In this document: in pieces, positions 11,601 to 23,894 of the stretch
How the letters are laid out: every line of letters begins with the position of its first letter
Numbering within the stretch: the stretch's first letter is position 1
Source: Hygrophila difformis
Lineage: Eukaryota; Streptophyta; Magnoliopsida; Lamiales; Acanthaceae
NCBI GenBank assembly: GCA_030278955.1
Contig: JAOANR010000009.1
Coordinates: 39,208,945-39,272,944, forward strand
Length of the DNA: 64,000 nucleotides
Reading direction: 5' to 3'
Translations under genes and position numbers: made by a program
Notes under the pieces: generated by a model
The model's input: only the letters and a program-made list of their open reading frames with translations
Told to the model about the DNA's origin: nothing
Databases searched by the model: none

Positions 11601-14600
11601 ATGGCACCGAGAGGAAGACCACACGCCCAACCCTTTACTCCCAACACCAACGAAACACCTGAACAATAGGATATGCCTATACCCAACGAGGGGGTGCACG
11701 CTCAGGAGGAGCCAGCAAACCCTATGCCAAACAACATGGACGCTCGCCTACGCACTTTAGAAGAGGTTCTCATTGCGATAGGGAACGCACATGTGAACCA
11801 GGGCCAAGCAGATGCGGTACCTCCACCCGAGGCCTGCATTAACTACTTAGATATGGTGAACTCATATCACCCTCCGCGCTACGCCGGCGAAGAGGACCTG
11901 GCTAAACTCGAGGAATGGATCCGAACATTCGATAAATTATTAAACGCTGTGAGGTGCCCAGTTGGCGAGAAGGTGCACGTGGCATCATACTACCTCGGAG
12001 CTGAGGCAGACGAATGGTGGCATGCCATGCAAGACAAGTTAACTGAGGACGAAGAACCCTACTCGTGGGAGGAATTCATGGGACTGCTCAGGGATCGATT
12101 TTATCCCATGAGCACAAAGGCGGCGATGTACGAGGAGTTCCTCTCGTTGAAACAAGGAGGACAAACCGTACAGGAATACTACGCCCGTTTCAAGGAGTTG
12201 GTGCGATTCGCACCAAGGCTCGTGCCGACAGACGTGGAAAAGGCACAAAAATTTGAAATGGGGCTGAACTTGACCATACGGGAAGTGATCACTGGCGTCC
12301 ACTACCCGGACCTGCAAGCGGTGTATGATCGTGCGATAGCTGTCGCGAGGGTGCAACAAATGAAGAAGAAAGTGAGTGGAGAGCCCAGTCGGGCATCTCA
12401 GGGACAAGATAAGAGGAATAGGGATAACCGATCCGGTAACAATTCTGGGGGAGACAACTTCCAAGGAGGCCTGAACAGACCCCCTCCGAACAACAATGGG
12501 GGAAATGATGGGAGAATCTTTTTCCAAGGTAAGCCGGTGCCACCATGCCCAAGATGTGGCAAGCCTCATTTGGCTAGGGGATGCCCCCAACAGGGTGCAT
12601 GCTACCGGTGTGGTCGCAATGGCCACTGGGTGAACGAGTGCCGCACTCGAATGGAAAACATCACCAAGAGGGAAGACTTGGGCATGGGACCAGTGCAACC
12701 CCGCAATCAGGATGGGCGGAATGGAAACAACCAGGGGTATAGACCCCTTCAAAACCAGAACTTCAACCAAAATCAACGTCCTCCACATAACCCAAATCAG
12801 CAACAGAATTAGAACCCGAACCGGGATCAACAAGGCAATCAGGGACGGCCAATGGGGCGGTTGAATGTTATCAACCAGGAGGATGTGCCTGTGCAGGGTG
12901 ACGTAATGGGAGGTACGTTCCATGTTTTAAGTACGCCCGTTAAAGTTCTGTTTGACTCAGGAGCTAGTTGTTCAATAATATCATCAAGAGTCTTACCTGA
13001 ACCAGATCTACCTAAGTGCGAGCTGATTAACTTAGGAATTCAACTACCATCCAGAGAAATAGTATCATGCTCTAAGCGCTATAACGGAATTTCGGTAGTT
13101 ATAAAGAACGTAGAGTTTTTCGCGAACTTGGTAGAATTCGATCTAAAGGATTTTGACGTCATACTAGGGATGGATTGGTTAACCAAATATAAGGCCGTGA
13201 TCGAATGCCAAAAGCAAAAGATCACGTTGTCAAAGAGCAAAGGGAGGAGAGTCATCTTTTACTCCCAGCCCCCTAAGAAGTCTAACAAGATAGTTAACAC
13301 CTTCAAATTATGTAGCTTAATGCGTAAGGGTTACGCGTTGTACGCATGCTACATTCATAACCTTGACGCCGAAGGAATCAAGGTAGATAACATTCCGGTG
13401 GTAAGAGAATACCCGGATGTATTTTCTGAAGACGTTCCCGGCATGCCGCCCGAGAGAGATCTTGAATTCACCATAGAACTCATTCTGGGAACGGAACCGG
13501 TCTCAAAAGCTCCTTACCGCATGGTGCCACTGGAAATGAAAGAGGTAAAGGAACAACTCGAGGAGTTGTTGGAGAAGGGATACATAAGGCCGAGCACGTC
13601 TCCATGGGGAGCCCCGGTCTTATTCGTTAAGAAGAAGGACGGAGGTCTACGACTATGCATTGATTATAGAGGACTTAATCAAGTCACCGTCAAGAACAAG
13701 TACCCATTGCCCAGGATCGAAGACTTAGTCGACCAACTGAAAGGAGCTTTAGTATTCTCAAAGATCGACCTACGATCTGGATATCACCAGTTAAGGATCG
13801 CCGAAAAGGACATTCCAAAGACGGCGTTCAGAACTCGTTACGGACACTATGAGTTCACGGTGCTATCATTTGGGTTAACGAACGCCCCCGCGATGTTCAT
13901 GAATCTCATGAACAACGTATTTTGAGAACTATTAGATCAATCCGTGGTGGTGTTCATAGATGACATTTTGATCTACTCGAAAAGCGAAGAAGAACATTCC
14001 GAGCACCTACACAAAGTGTTAGGGATCTTACGAGTAAATCAGCTGTATGGTAAGCTGTCCAAATGCGACTTCTGGTTAAAAGAAGTGGCATTTCTTGGGC
14101 ATATAGTATCCGTCAACGGAGTGGCAGTAGACCCGGCAAAGATCTCGGTAGTGACCGAGTGGGTGCCACCGAAGAACCCAACTGAGATAAGAAGTTTTCT
14201 TGGATTGGCAGGATACTACAGGCGATTTGCAAAGGATTTCTCAAAAATCGCATGTCCGTTGACCCAGCTGTTGAAGAAAGGGGTAAAATACGTCTGGACC
14301 AGGGAGCGCGAGTCCGCGTTCCAAGATTTGAAGGAACGACTTACCACAGCGCCAGTATTGGCGTTACCATCAGAGGATGGAGACTTCGAGGTGTACAGCG
14401 ACGCCTCGAAGGAAGGATTGGGATGCGTGCTAATGCAAGATCAAAGGGTTATAGCATACGCATCGCGTCAACTAAAACCACACGAAGAAAACTACCCGAC
14501 GCACGACTAAGAACTACCTGCAGTCATGTTCGCCTTAAAGATATGGAGACATTATCTCTACGGGCGTAAGTGTCGGATGTTCACCGACCATAAGAGCCTT

Positions 14601-16272
14601 AAGTATATATTCACGCAAAAAGAGCTGAATTTGAGGCAAAGAAGATGGTTGGAACTAATCAAGGATTATGACCTGGAGATTGCTTATCACGAAGGAAAAG
14701 CCAACGTAGTAGCCGACGCCTTGAGTCGAAAGACTCAACACGTGGCAAATTCACTCATGATACCGGCCGAGTTATACAGAGACTTGGCGAAATTGAGTCT
14801 AGAGCTGGTGCATCCAGGCACCATAAACGAAGTCGTCAATGCAATGGTAGTGGGACCTACCATATTCGACGAAATACGACTCGCCCAACTGGGTGATGAG
14901 AAGTTGGAAGAAATTAGGAAGAGCATTGCCGATGGAAAGGCAATGGATTTTAGAATTCATGAGGACGGAAGCATCTGCTTCAAGGGAAGGTGGTGTATAC
15001 CACGAAAATGTGTTGACCTAAAGCAAAAAGTTATGGAGGAAGGCCATAATACCCCCTACTCGGTTCATCCCGGAGGCGACAAGCTATACAAGGACTTAAA
15101 GAAGAACTATTGGTGGCCGAACATGAAAAGAGAGGTAGCTGAATTTGTGGCCAGATGCCTCACCTGCCAGAAAATCAAGGCAGTACGTCAAAAACCCCTA
15201 GGGCTAATGCAACCATTGGAAATCCCGAGTTGGAAATGGGATAGCATTTCAATGGATTTTGTGTCGGGGTTACCATGTTCACCGAAAGGGATGAATAAAA
15301 TCTGGGTGATCGTGGATAGGTTGACAAAAGCTGCCATATTCATCCCAATGAAGGATACTTGGTCCATGGACCAATTGGCAAAGGCGTATGTCGACAATGT
15401 GGTACGGCGGCATGGAATACCACATGACATCATCTTGGACCGAGACAGTAGATTTGTCTCTCATTTCTGGACAAAGCTACAAGAAGCCCTCGGTACGAAA
15501 ATAAAGATGAGTACCGCGTTCCACCCCATGACGGATGGACAAACAGAAAGAACGATCCAAACGTTAGAGGACATGCTAAGGGCATGTGTACTAGAGTTTA
15601 AGGGAAGTTGGGAAGATCATTTACCACTAATCGAATTTTCCTACAACAATAGTTACCATGCTAGCATAGGCATGGCACCTTTCGAGGCACTGTATGGACG
15701 CAAGTGCCGAAGCCCATTGAACTGGGAAGAGAACAATAGGACTATGGAAGTTGGACCGCAACTTGTTGAGGACATGGCTCAACAAATCAAAATAATCCAA
15801 GGAAAGATGAGAGCCGCTCAGGACCGGCAAAAGAGCTATGCCGATGTGAGACGACAAGACTTGGAATTTCAAATCGGCGATAAGGTCATGCTGAAGGTAT
15901 CCACAATACATAGGACCATATGAGATCCTAGAAAGAGTGGGAAACCTAGCATATCGGCTAGCATTGCCGCCACAATTTGCTCGTGTCCATGATGTGTTCC
16001 ATGTCTCACAATTGAAAAAGTATGTACACGATCCGACCCATGTACTCCAACCGGAGGAGATTGAATTGGACGATGACTTGAGCTACGAGGAAATTCCGGT
16101 ACGAATACTTGACGTGAAGGAGAGAGTAACAAGAAACAAGACCATAAGAATGGCCAAGGTTCTTTGGTCTAACCACGAAGCCGAGACGGCAACGTGGGAA
16201 TTAGAGGCGGATATGAAGGAACGTTACCCGACCCTATTCCAAGATAATGCAACCACAGTTATGGGGACATAA
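11601..16272 (+). pseudogene. gag-pol: A-I gag-pol polyprotein, broken
   Basis: One original reading frame from MAPRGRPHAQ (11601) to a TAA at 16270-16272. Domains: Gag core (about 11850-12250, WIRTFDKLLNAV and [19 protein letters not shown]); two zinc knuckles (12544-12642, the first with spacing CX2CX3HX4C); protease (DSGASCS, 12954); RT with intact FIDD (about 13952-13966); RNase H ([12 protein letters not shown], 14391); integrase HHCC (15053-15180) and D/D/E contexts (15252, 15438, 15633); chromodomain-like tail (about 16083-16240). Defects: TAG 11667-11669, TAG 12810-12812, TGA 13923-13925, TAA 14508-14510, and a 47-bp deletion near 15900 that shifts the frame. Gag and pol share one frame here, unlike T1. 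Confidence 0.92.
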
Positions 16273-16299
16273 CTGTAGTCTTAAGAGGGGGAGGATGTA
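16256..16299 (+). promoter_or_regulatory. A-I module 1: GNRA-loop hairpin, first polypurine tract, pseudo-LTR start
   Basis: Inverted repeat CAGTTATG (16256-16263), loop GGGA, CATAACTG (16268-16275); the pol stop codon (16270-16272) lies inside the right arm. It is followed by TTAAGAGGGGGAGGA and TGTAACGGCCCG, which imitates a polypurine tract plus LTR start. Conserved in every A, B, C, D and E unit. Confidence 0.75.
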
Positions 16300-16495
16300 A
16301 CGGCCCGAATATTTTGTACCCCAAATAAACAAATTCGAATTGTTTTGAACTACGTAATGACTTGATCCCTTCACGGGGTACGTAGGCAACTTGGAAATTT
16401 CAATTCTGGGTTTAGTCAAATAATAACAAACAACAACACACACTAGTACAGTCACTTAATCAAACAATTCCCGAACTCGCGAGATGATAAAACAC
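16300..16495 (+). other. A-I spacer between the two hairpin/polypurine modules
   Basis: Untranslated spacer. It contains a stretch (16350-16395) with TGACTTGATCCCTTCACGGG and GGTACGTAGGCAACTTGG that recurs at 54066-54111 and, diverged, at 43203-43250. No gene is seen. Confidence 0.65.
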
Positions 16496-16539
16496 AACAT
16501 CGAGGACGAAGTTAATTCTTAAGGAGGGTAGACTGTAAT
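16496..16539 (+). promoter_or_regulatory. A-I module 2: hairpin and polypurine tract at the 3' LTR
   Basis: AACATCG (16496-16502), loop AGGA, CGAAGTT (16507-16513), then TTAAGGAGGGTAGAC and the LTR. The left arm carries one mismatch (AACATCG for AACTTCG). TGTAAT occurs twice (16534 and 16540); I take 16540 as the LTR start because TGTAATACCCG matches the other LTRs. Confidence 0.8.
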
Positions 16540-18882
16540 TGTAATACCCGTTGATTTTAGGATATAAAACAAGAATTTAATCCGATGAGAAAAGAGGTCT
16601 TGTTCCCGAGAACCCGTAAAATCGAAAATGTACGGAAGTCGAAAGAAAACCCAAGACCGACGGACCTAAGATTTCAGACATGAAATCAAATTAAGTCGGA
16701 ATAAAATTAGGGTGGGAATCATAATCTGAAAAGATCCCGGAAAGTCGAGCCTGAAAACACGGAAGGATAGAAGCCCGAAAGAGAGGAGGAAAAGACCCGA
16801 CGGATCGGATCACACGGACCCACCCGGACCGAGGTCCAGGCGGAGGCCGCGCGGTGTTTGGCCTTCCACCGCGCCACCACCGCGTGGCACCACAGAATGC
16901 GGCCATTCACGCGTTTTCGGCGGTTTCTTGCCATAATTCGACCCCGACTATGGAAAGTGAATTTGGACGGGGGGAAAGCTTAAGGGGCGAGTTAGGGTTA
17001 ATCTCCACCCCATTGTCAGCCTCCCACAGCCTCCCATTCACTCTCAAACTCTCCCAAGCCAAAACACCCTTCCGACGAACTTCCGACGAACTCCCGGCGA
17101 GTCCCGGCGACCAACGGCGACCGTAGGAACGTGTAGATCAAGGTTTACATCCCTTAGATCATTGGTAAGGAGTACTCAGATTCATTTTCTCATTTTTATC
17201 TCCAATCCTTAATCTAACTTTCGAATATTGGACTTGTAAACACACTCGTGACCGAATGAGGAAGAGAACGTGTGCAAGGATCCGTTCGTAGTAGCTTTGG
17301 ACGAGCCGAGCGACCCTAGGATGACTCAAGAACACCATTACTCTAAGTTAATGCCTTTCATATCAATACGGGTGGCTTAGGGGCGTCCAATTTAGTCACG
17401 TTGTAACGAAACGTAAAAACCGAACCTAAAAACCCTATCTTGCGCAATTTCTGAAATCCGATTAAAACTCATATTTCGAGAATCCAATCCGAGAAACTCA
17501 AAACTAGACTTTTGTTTCTAACACATTAATCTATTCTGTGTAAAAATTTCAGCCATTTTCATCAAGGTTTGCTACCCCAAAATGATCCGTACATAAACCG
17601 CCTTGTAAAACGTTTTCGAAAATCTGACAGTGTTGATGTCCGAACTTGATGAGCCTGTTTCTATATTTTCTAATCTGAATTGGTCTTTGCAATCTAAATG
17701 AAAGTTGTAGATAAGCATGTCTAGTATCTCCATATAAAATTTCAGAATTTTTGGAGTCCATTTGTTATGTCAAAACGCCAACTTTCTGAACTGTGGTAAA
17801 CCTGAATCCTGACAGTGTACATGTTGTGCAATAAACTCGATTTTTGACATGTTTCCTCAACTTATTATGAAATTGTTAAAACACGAAAGTTGTTCATTAG
17901 GGTGTTTTTGAGATACCGTGAAAATTTCAGAATTTTTGGACTTGAAATGAATTTTTAAATTAAAAAGGCGTAAACTGTGACGCCAAATGATTTTAAATCG
18001 AAGAGATTTTGAAATTCCGAAACAAACGGTCGAGACCTTGAAATACGATACATCCATACTTTTGAAAAATCCCGTTACACTAAATTGAAACATATTAGAT
18101 ACTTGGCGGATGGTGAATGCTCTGCAGGGTGCCCCTCTAGCCTTTCTCTTCGGGCCTGTAATGGACGAGAGAATTTAGATGAGATACTACGCCAAACGGC
18201 GGGAGATACATGGCCTACACTCTCGGGATTATCCGTATGGATTTCCCGAGGATCCGGAGTGTTTTGGGTATGCCAGATACGGCTGCGGCCGCCGGATGAC
18301 CGGCTAAACTTGACGAGATTGTGATGCAATCGTGAAATACTTGGAAATACTTGAAATACTTGAAATACGAAACGGCTGCGGCCGCCGGATGACCGGCTAC
18401 ACTAAATATTGAGAAATGGAGACGTAATGGGACAAATTAAAAGACTTGATACTTCTTACGTATTTATTTATTTACTCTTGTCTTTAAATCTTGCATTTAA
18501 ATTTATGTCTTAAATTTTATAATATGTTAAATTATTATTTATGAATTTTATGCATGTTCAAATATATAATTAAATTTTTATTTTTAAATTGGTAAATAGA
18601 ATATTTTTGTATGTATGCCTAGGAGTAAAACTTAATTATTTAATTAAACCCCTTTATTGCTATGTTAGGATCGACTTACTCAGTATTTTATATACTGATA
18701 AAATTGTTGTTTTTCTCTTTCTTTCAGAGTACGGAGATAATGCATAGCATGTGCATTGGGGGATAGAATTATTAAACATTGTTTTATCGCTTTTTATGAT
18801 ACTTGCATATAGGACATGTAAACCCCGAGTTTTGGCCATGTCGGCCCACTTTACATTTTTCGCTGCGATATATTATTATTAC
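16540..18882 (+). repeat. Array A, second (shared) LTR, left part
   Basis: This LTR serves as 3' LTR of A-I and, after the array-B insertion, as 5' LTR of A-II (continued 48495-48676). It contains a GC-rich block (16840-16890), the conserved ATCCGTATGG box (18227-18261), two copies of a GCTGCGGCCGCCGGATGACC block (18281-18300 and 18374-18393), the hairpin before CAG (near 18671-18728) and the GGCC palindrome (18834-18846). Array B enters after 18882; TSD ATTAC (18878-18882) recurs at 48495-48499. Confidence 0.92.
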
Positions 18883-18923
18883 TGTCATACCCGAGATAGT
18901 AGCCAAAAGAAATTCGTTTCTTG

Positions 18924-19069
<146 letters not shown>

Positions 19070-20696
19070 TATGGTTATTAATACTTCTCCGATGCATGGT
19101 CTAGACGGGACCAACAAGTCCATGCACAAATGGTTAGATAAAGTAGTGTAGTATTATTTCTTTTATTTTATCACTAATAAGATACATTTAGGATTATGGA
19201 AATCAAGTGTTGTCAATGCCATGATTTTTGGACGGATAGATATTGGACGGATAAGACTTGTGTAGTCAAAGAAATCATCCCTAATTATGTGCCATTCTAT
19301 GACGGAATTGAAGGTGATTTTTAATAAGACATTATGAGGCTATAGTGGGCAGTTTAAGCTCTCATTCACATTCTCCAAACCTTAAAAAAAAAATTCAGCC
19401 ATTCCATTATCATTTCCCAACCAACTCTTCTACTGGCGAGAATAGCATAGATCATAGTGTTGAGAGTTTTATTTCTTTAGTGTTCTTCAACTTCGAAGTT
19501 CGACTACTCCACACTCGAATCATCAAGGCAGTAAGTAAATCCTTCCTAACTTTTATCCTTGTCCATAAACTCAAATTCAGGATTACAAAATCTCAAATCT
19601 TATACTTGTCCAAAAAACGCAGCCATTCGGACACGGCGTTGAGTTCGCGGACTGTTCTCCGACACTAGGGACCATCAAAACTCGAGTTGACCATCCTAAT
19701 CACTCCTACAGTAAGTTAATATCATACACGTCGAATTTTAGAGGTTTTGGTTGAGTAGAAACCGAGTTACAACCCTTTTATCATAACTGTGTGAATCTGT
19801 CAACTTAGGATTCACTAAGACCATTTTCTGTAATCCGCCATTTTGACCATGTTGCGTTCGTTTTTCTGAAATCTTTTTCAAATGAAAGTTGTTCCTAACA
19901 CATCAAAGTATATGCCTGTTAATTTTCACGAATTTTGGACTTGATTTGATAAGTCAAAAACGATCTGGTTTACCAGGGAAGTTTGCTGTCAATTCTGTTG
20001 CTTGTAGAATCCAAATTTGTAGGGTGTTTTAGGCGGTCTTAAGTTCATCTATTTGTATTCATTTACTTTTGAAACTTGCTCATATATGTATCTAGTATGT
20101 CTCTGCAAAATATGTTGATTTTTGAAAGCACTATGTGAGAGTCATGGTTTCTAAATCCAATGATGTCCGAAATGTCACTGTTATTAAAAGTTTTAAATTG
20201 GGGTTCTGTAAATTGCATTTTTGACTTAGAAAGAGTCCTCAATTCGAAACGACTATTTCTAGAGAAAATGTTTATTTTGATGTTTTTAAGCTACTGTAAA
20301 ATCTTCAGAATTTTTAAAAATATTTTGCTATGTTTCCATGCCTAAAAGTGTTTACTGTTCATTATTGGAAGTCATGCCTTGTAATGCATTTCTTATGTTC
20401 TGCTGTAAAGATTATTTTTGAGGCCCTTCCCAACTTATTTTCGAAAATTATAAAACTAAAAAGTTGTTCCTCCATGTGTTAGCTATTCACTGTCAAAATT
20501 TCGTAATCATCGGGTATCAAATGGATTTTTAATTTGGTTTGGCGTAAACTATGGTTGAATTGGTTTTGTTTGGGAAAAATATGAATTTTGGCGGAATTTG
20601 TGAATCCGTGTCGAAAACTCGTTTTTTACTAAATTATGAACTTTTGAAATATTGTGATGTATGATCGAGTTGGATACTATGAAATATTGATTATGA

Positions 20697-20843
20697 GGTT
20701 TGTGGACATAAGAGCCCAAGCGTAAGGATAGTGGACATAAGAGCCCTGACGAATGGTGATCTGTAAGGCTAGTGGACATAAGGGCCCTAGAAAATTGTGT
20801 TTTATGAGGCTTGTGGACATAAGTGCCCAAGCGGGATACGGTG
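20697..20843 (+). repeat. GTGGACATAAG minisatellite, four copies (LTR 1)
   Basis: Tandem units of about 35-40 bp around (C/G)TAGTGGACATAAG(A/G)GCCC. LTR 2 has seven copies at the same place (36204-36455), LTR 3 has four (47811-47953), and the C LTRs have two related copies each. Confidence 0.85.
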
Positions 20844-21088
20844 ATCTCGATCATACTGAAAAAAAAATAAATAAAAAAAATGAAATTTTGGTTTATGCGA
20901 GAACAAGAAGCTTATCTCGTGATCTTAAATTCTCCGTATTTTAAATAAAAGTCCTTTTTAAAACAATCTTCAAAAACTTTCTAAATTTGTTGTGTTGCGT
21001 ATTAACTTACTCAGTATTTTATATACTGATAAAACCCGTTGTTTAGATTCTTCTCTCAGGGTACGAAGACAATTGAGCACGTGCATTT

Positions 21089-23447
21089 TGTAACACCCCG
21101 GATTTGATTTCCCAGGCCAGGGCATTACCGCCACATTTTTCTAAACAAGACCCGAACCAAGTCGAGCTTATCTAGAAAAATGCTAAGGCTAAGTTGTACC
21201 AAGTTTTAAAATACTTTAAAATGCATTCAAATACGCCCGAATTTAAATCAGTGTATCACATGCATAACAGTAATAAATAATTAGTGCGGAAGCAAAATAA
21301 GGCCAAACAGAATGCCAAAACCAAAGTTCAACATTCCAAGTCCAATACGGGAAATTTAAAATAAAATAAATACGACAAGTTCTTTATTGAGAAATCCCAT
21401 CCCGACGTGCCATGTCTTACTCTGCGAGAAAATAGAAAACAACAATTTATCAGTACAAACGGTACTGCGTAAGTTAATGTATAGCATAACAAAATTTAAA
21501 GTTTTTAGAAGAGTAATAAAAAAATAGGAATTTAATTTTTAAAAATAAGCGAGTAAAATAATTTACGGAAATTCTTACACTATACCACATGCATAATTAC
21601 CAATGCTCATTTTGATCGAGGACATCCAAAAATTACCCACTTGGGCGCTTATGTCCACAAGCCGCCGGTATCAACGATCCTGGGCCTAAGCCGTTTAAGA
21701 TCAAATTACCCGCTTGGGCGCTTATGTCCACAAGCCGATGGTATCAACAAATGTGAAAGCAGCGGACCCTATACAGACACACTCCGGAGCCCTAGATAAC
21801 CCATACGGATACATCTAGGAGTATAGACTCATACTAACACGCAACATAAATTCCTTGGCGCCGTTTTGGCCACCAAAAGAGGGGGCGGCCCAACGAGCTC
21901 ACGCCAAGTGCACTTACCCTCCAAAGTTGGGCATCTAACTCGATCAAAACTTACAAAGTTTCAAAATTTGCATTTTAACCATTACAAAACATCATTACAT
22001 TTCCAGAGTTCATAATTTTCACAAATGAGTAGCAATTGACTCACAATTCATCAAAACGCACGAAACCAATTTTTCCGGTAAAGGCCTCACTGTGGCAGTC
22101 ATCAAATTCGTACTAGGAAATGTAGTAAAACTTTTTAGAAGATTCTGAAAATTTTACAGGTGCTAGGAAACATCAAAATAAGCATTTTTCTTAGAAATAG
22201 GCTTTATCAAATTCGGAATCTAAATGGCCTAAATAAAATCATTTCAGAAACTCATCTTTCAAAGGGTATAGGAATACTGTTCACTCGACCACAGTTCCTT
22301 TAAAAATTCATAACAATTCCAAGAGTGATCTAACAATTCTGAATATTTACAGGGATAATCTAGACACATAGATGAACAACTTCCATGAAGAAACCAACCA
22401 TTGAAAACGATCGTAGATAGGAGTAATACGGACAACAAAACTGACTACACCAAGAAACTAATTCTGTCATCAGAAAACTCAGAAATACCAGATGATTTTT
22501 CGATGCCTAAATCATGTCCAAAAATTGTGAACATTTACAGAGATCATATTCAAGATGTTAGGAACATTTTTTATTTAGGAAAGATTTCCCAAAAACGAAC
22601 GGATCTAGACGAAAAATGATGAACAAAAGAAACTATACTGATAAAACCCTAACGAACAGATTTGGCAAGAAATGGGGTTCGAGTTGTATCACAATGGATA
22701 CTCAACCAAAAGCTCTAAAATTTGAAAGGCACAACACTAACTTACATTAGAAGAGATTAGGATCGAAAACTCCTTTGGTTGAATCTCCACAATCGTCCGG
22801 GACAGCCCACTCTTCCGAAGTTCTACCGAACGAATCCTATTTTGGAGAGATTGAAAGAGTTCCTTAGATTTGAGGCTTGAAATTCAAAGTTAGGGCACAA
22901 GGGATGGATTAGAACACTTACCTATCAATGGATGAGCACCTAGGATGCTTGAGGATCGACCAAAGTCTCTGGAAAACCGAAGAACTTTCCCAAAAACTCA
23001 CTACTCTCAATTGTGTTTCTGAAATTCGGATTAGGTAAAAAGGGTGGGTTTGTGACTGATTTTGGATGAGTATAGGGAGTTTTAAGCTTCCCAAGAGCTG
23101 CACTAATGTTCCTAGGACAGCTAAGGATGATTAATAGCAATCAAGGGACGAATTAAAGTTCCCAAATCCCACATTCACCAACCTTGAACCACTTGGTTCA
23201 TTTAATCTCACATTGTATACATGTACCCCCATTTTCCAACTTGAATGGGAGTTTATTGCACTTAAAATTTATCCAATGCATCTCACAGCATCCTATAATG
23301 ACTGAGGATCTGAATTGGGTCGATTGGAAATGAAAATTTTCGAAAATCGAAGTTGAAACCGCGTGCAGCGCTTGAATCGCCGCCTGACGCCGCCGCCGCG
23401 CGGGTGGCGCGCCGGCACGTTGCCGCCGCGCGGCCACCTGCTGCGCG

Positions 23448-23514
<67 letters not shown>

Positions 23515-23715
23515 TTATAATATTATGATTTTTAATCTTTAAAAATCATAACATGAATTATCCATGATTGTTGGATAATCCGATAACTCTCTTCGAGTTG
23601 CTATCGTCCGAAAATATTTAATTCCGCTCTCTCGGAATTATTTCGATTGCGATAGTTAAATCTAATTCTTTAATTTTCGGATTTAATAATCGATGTTGAT
23701 TTCTCGGGTATTACA
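21089..23715 (-). repeat. C 3' LTR
   Basis: Plus-strand ends are TGTAACACCCCGG and CGGGTATTACA. It matches 29557-32134 but carries an (ATT)n run (23451-23513) absent from the other LTR, next to a CpG-rich block (23360-23445). Two GTGGACATAAG-type repeats (reverse strand) lie at 21646-21745, and the conserved ATCCGTATGG box (reverse strand) at 21780-21816. Confidence 0.93.
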
Positions 23716-23717
23716 GT

Positions 23718-23753
23718 CTACCCCCCTTAGAAATCAACTTCGTCCTCGAAGTT
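23718..23753 (-). promoter_or_regulatory. C module 2: hairpin and polypurine tract at the 3' LTR
   Basis: On the minus strand: AACTTCG-AGGA-CGAAGTT (plus coordinates 23736-23753), then GATTTCTAAGGGGGGTAGAC and the 3' LTR. A perfect 7-bp stem and the purine tract for plus-strand priming. Confidence 0.82.
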
Positions 23754-23849
23754 GGGTCGTACTTCGGAAAAATAATTGGCACAAAGAAATTATTGAGGCT
23801 TGCAATTTAAATTTCTTACCTCGGTATGCGACGACTCTTGTGCGGGGTG

Positions 23850-23894
23850 TCACATCCTCTCCCCCTTAGGACTGTAGTTATGCCCCCATAACTG
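23850..23894 (-). promoter_or_regulatory. C module 1: hairpin, first polypurine tract, pseudo-LTR start
   Basis: On the minus strand: CAGTTATG (23894-23887), loop GGGG, CATAACTA (23882-23875), then TCCTAAGGGGGAGAGG and TGTGACACCCCGC. The pol stop (complement of 23878-23880) lies in the right arm. The end of the stem is mismatched (C with A). Confidence 0.72.

Larger units (their letters stand above)
10122..16539 (+). mobile_element. Array A, internal region of unit A-I
   Basis: Internal part of a Ty3/gypsy element between the first and the shared second A LTR. Contents: primer-binding site, AT-rich leader, ORF0, a second leader, gag-pol, first hairpin/polypurine module, spacer, second hairpin/polypurine module. 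It is very similar throughout to unit A-II (48677-54244), except that A-II lacks 806 bp of gag and A-I lacks 47 bp of integrase. Confidence 0.9.

Noticed and set aside
12039..12923. 294-codon antisense ORF across A-I gag
   Set aside because: It lies opposite the Gag and zinc-knuckle coding strand and is a shadow of it; the other long antisense ORFs over gag and pol are shadows too.
20697..20843. CRISPR-like array from the regular GTGGACATAAG repeats
   Set aside because: Units are imperfect, contiguous, lack unique spacers, lie in a plant LTR, and no cas gene is present.
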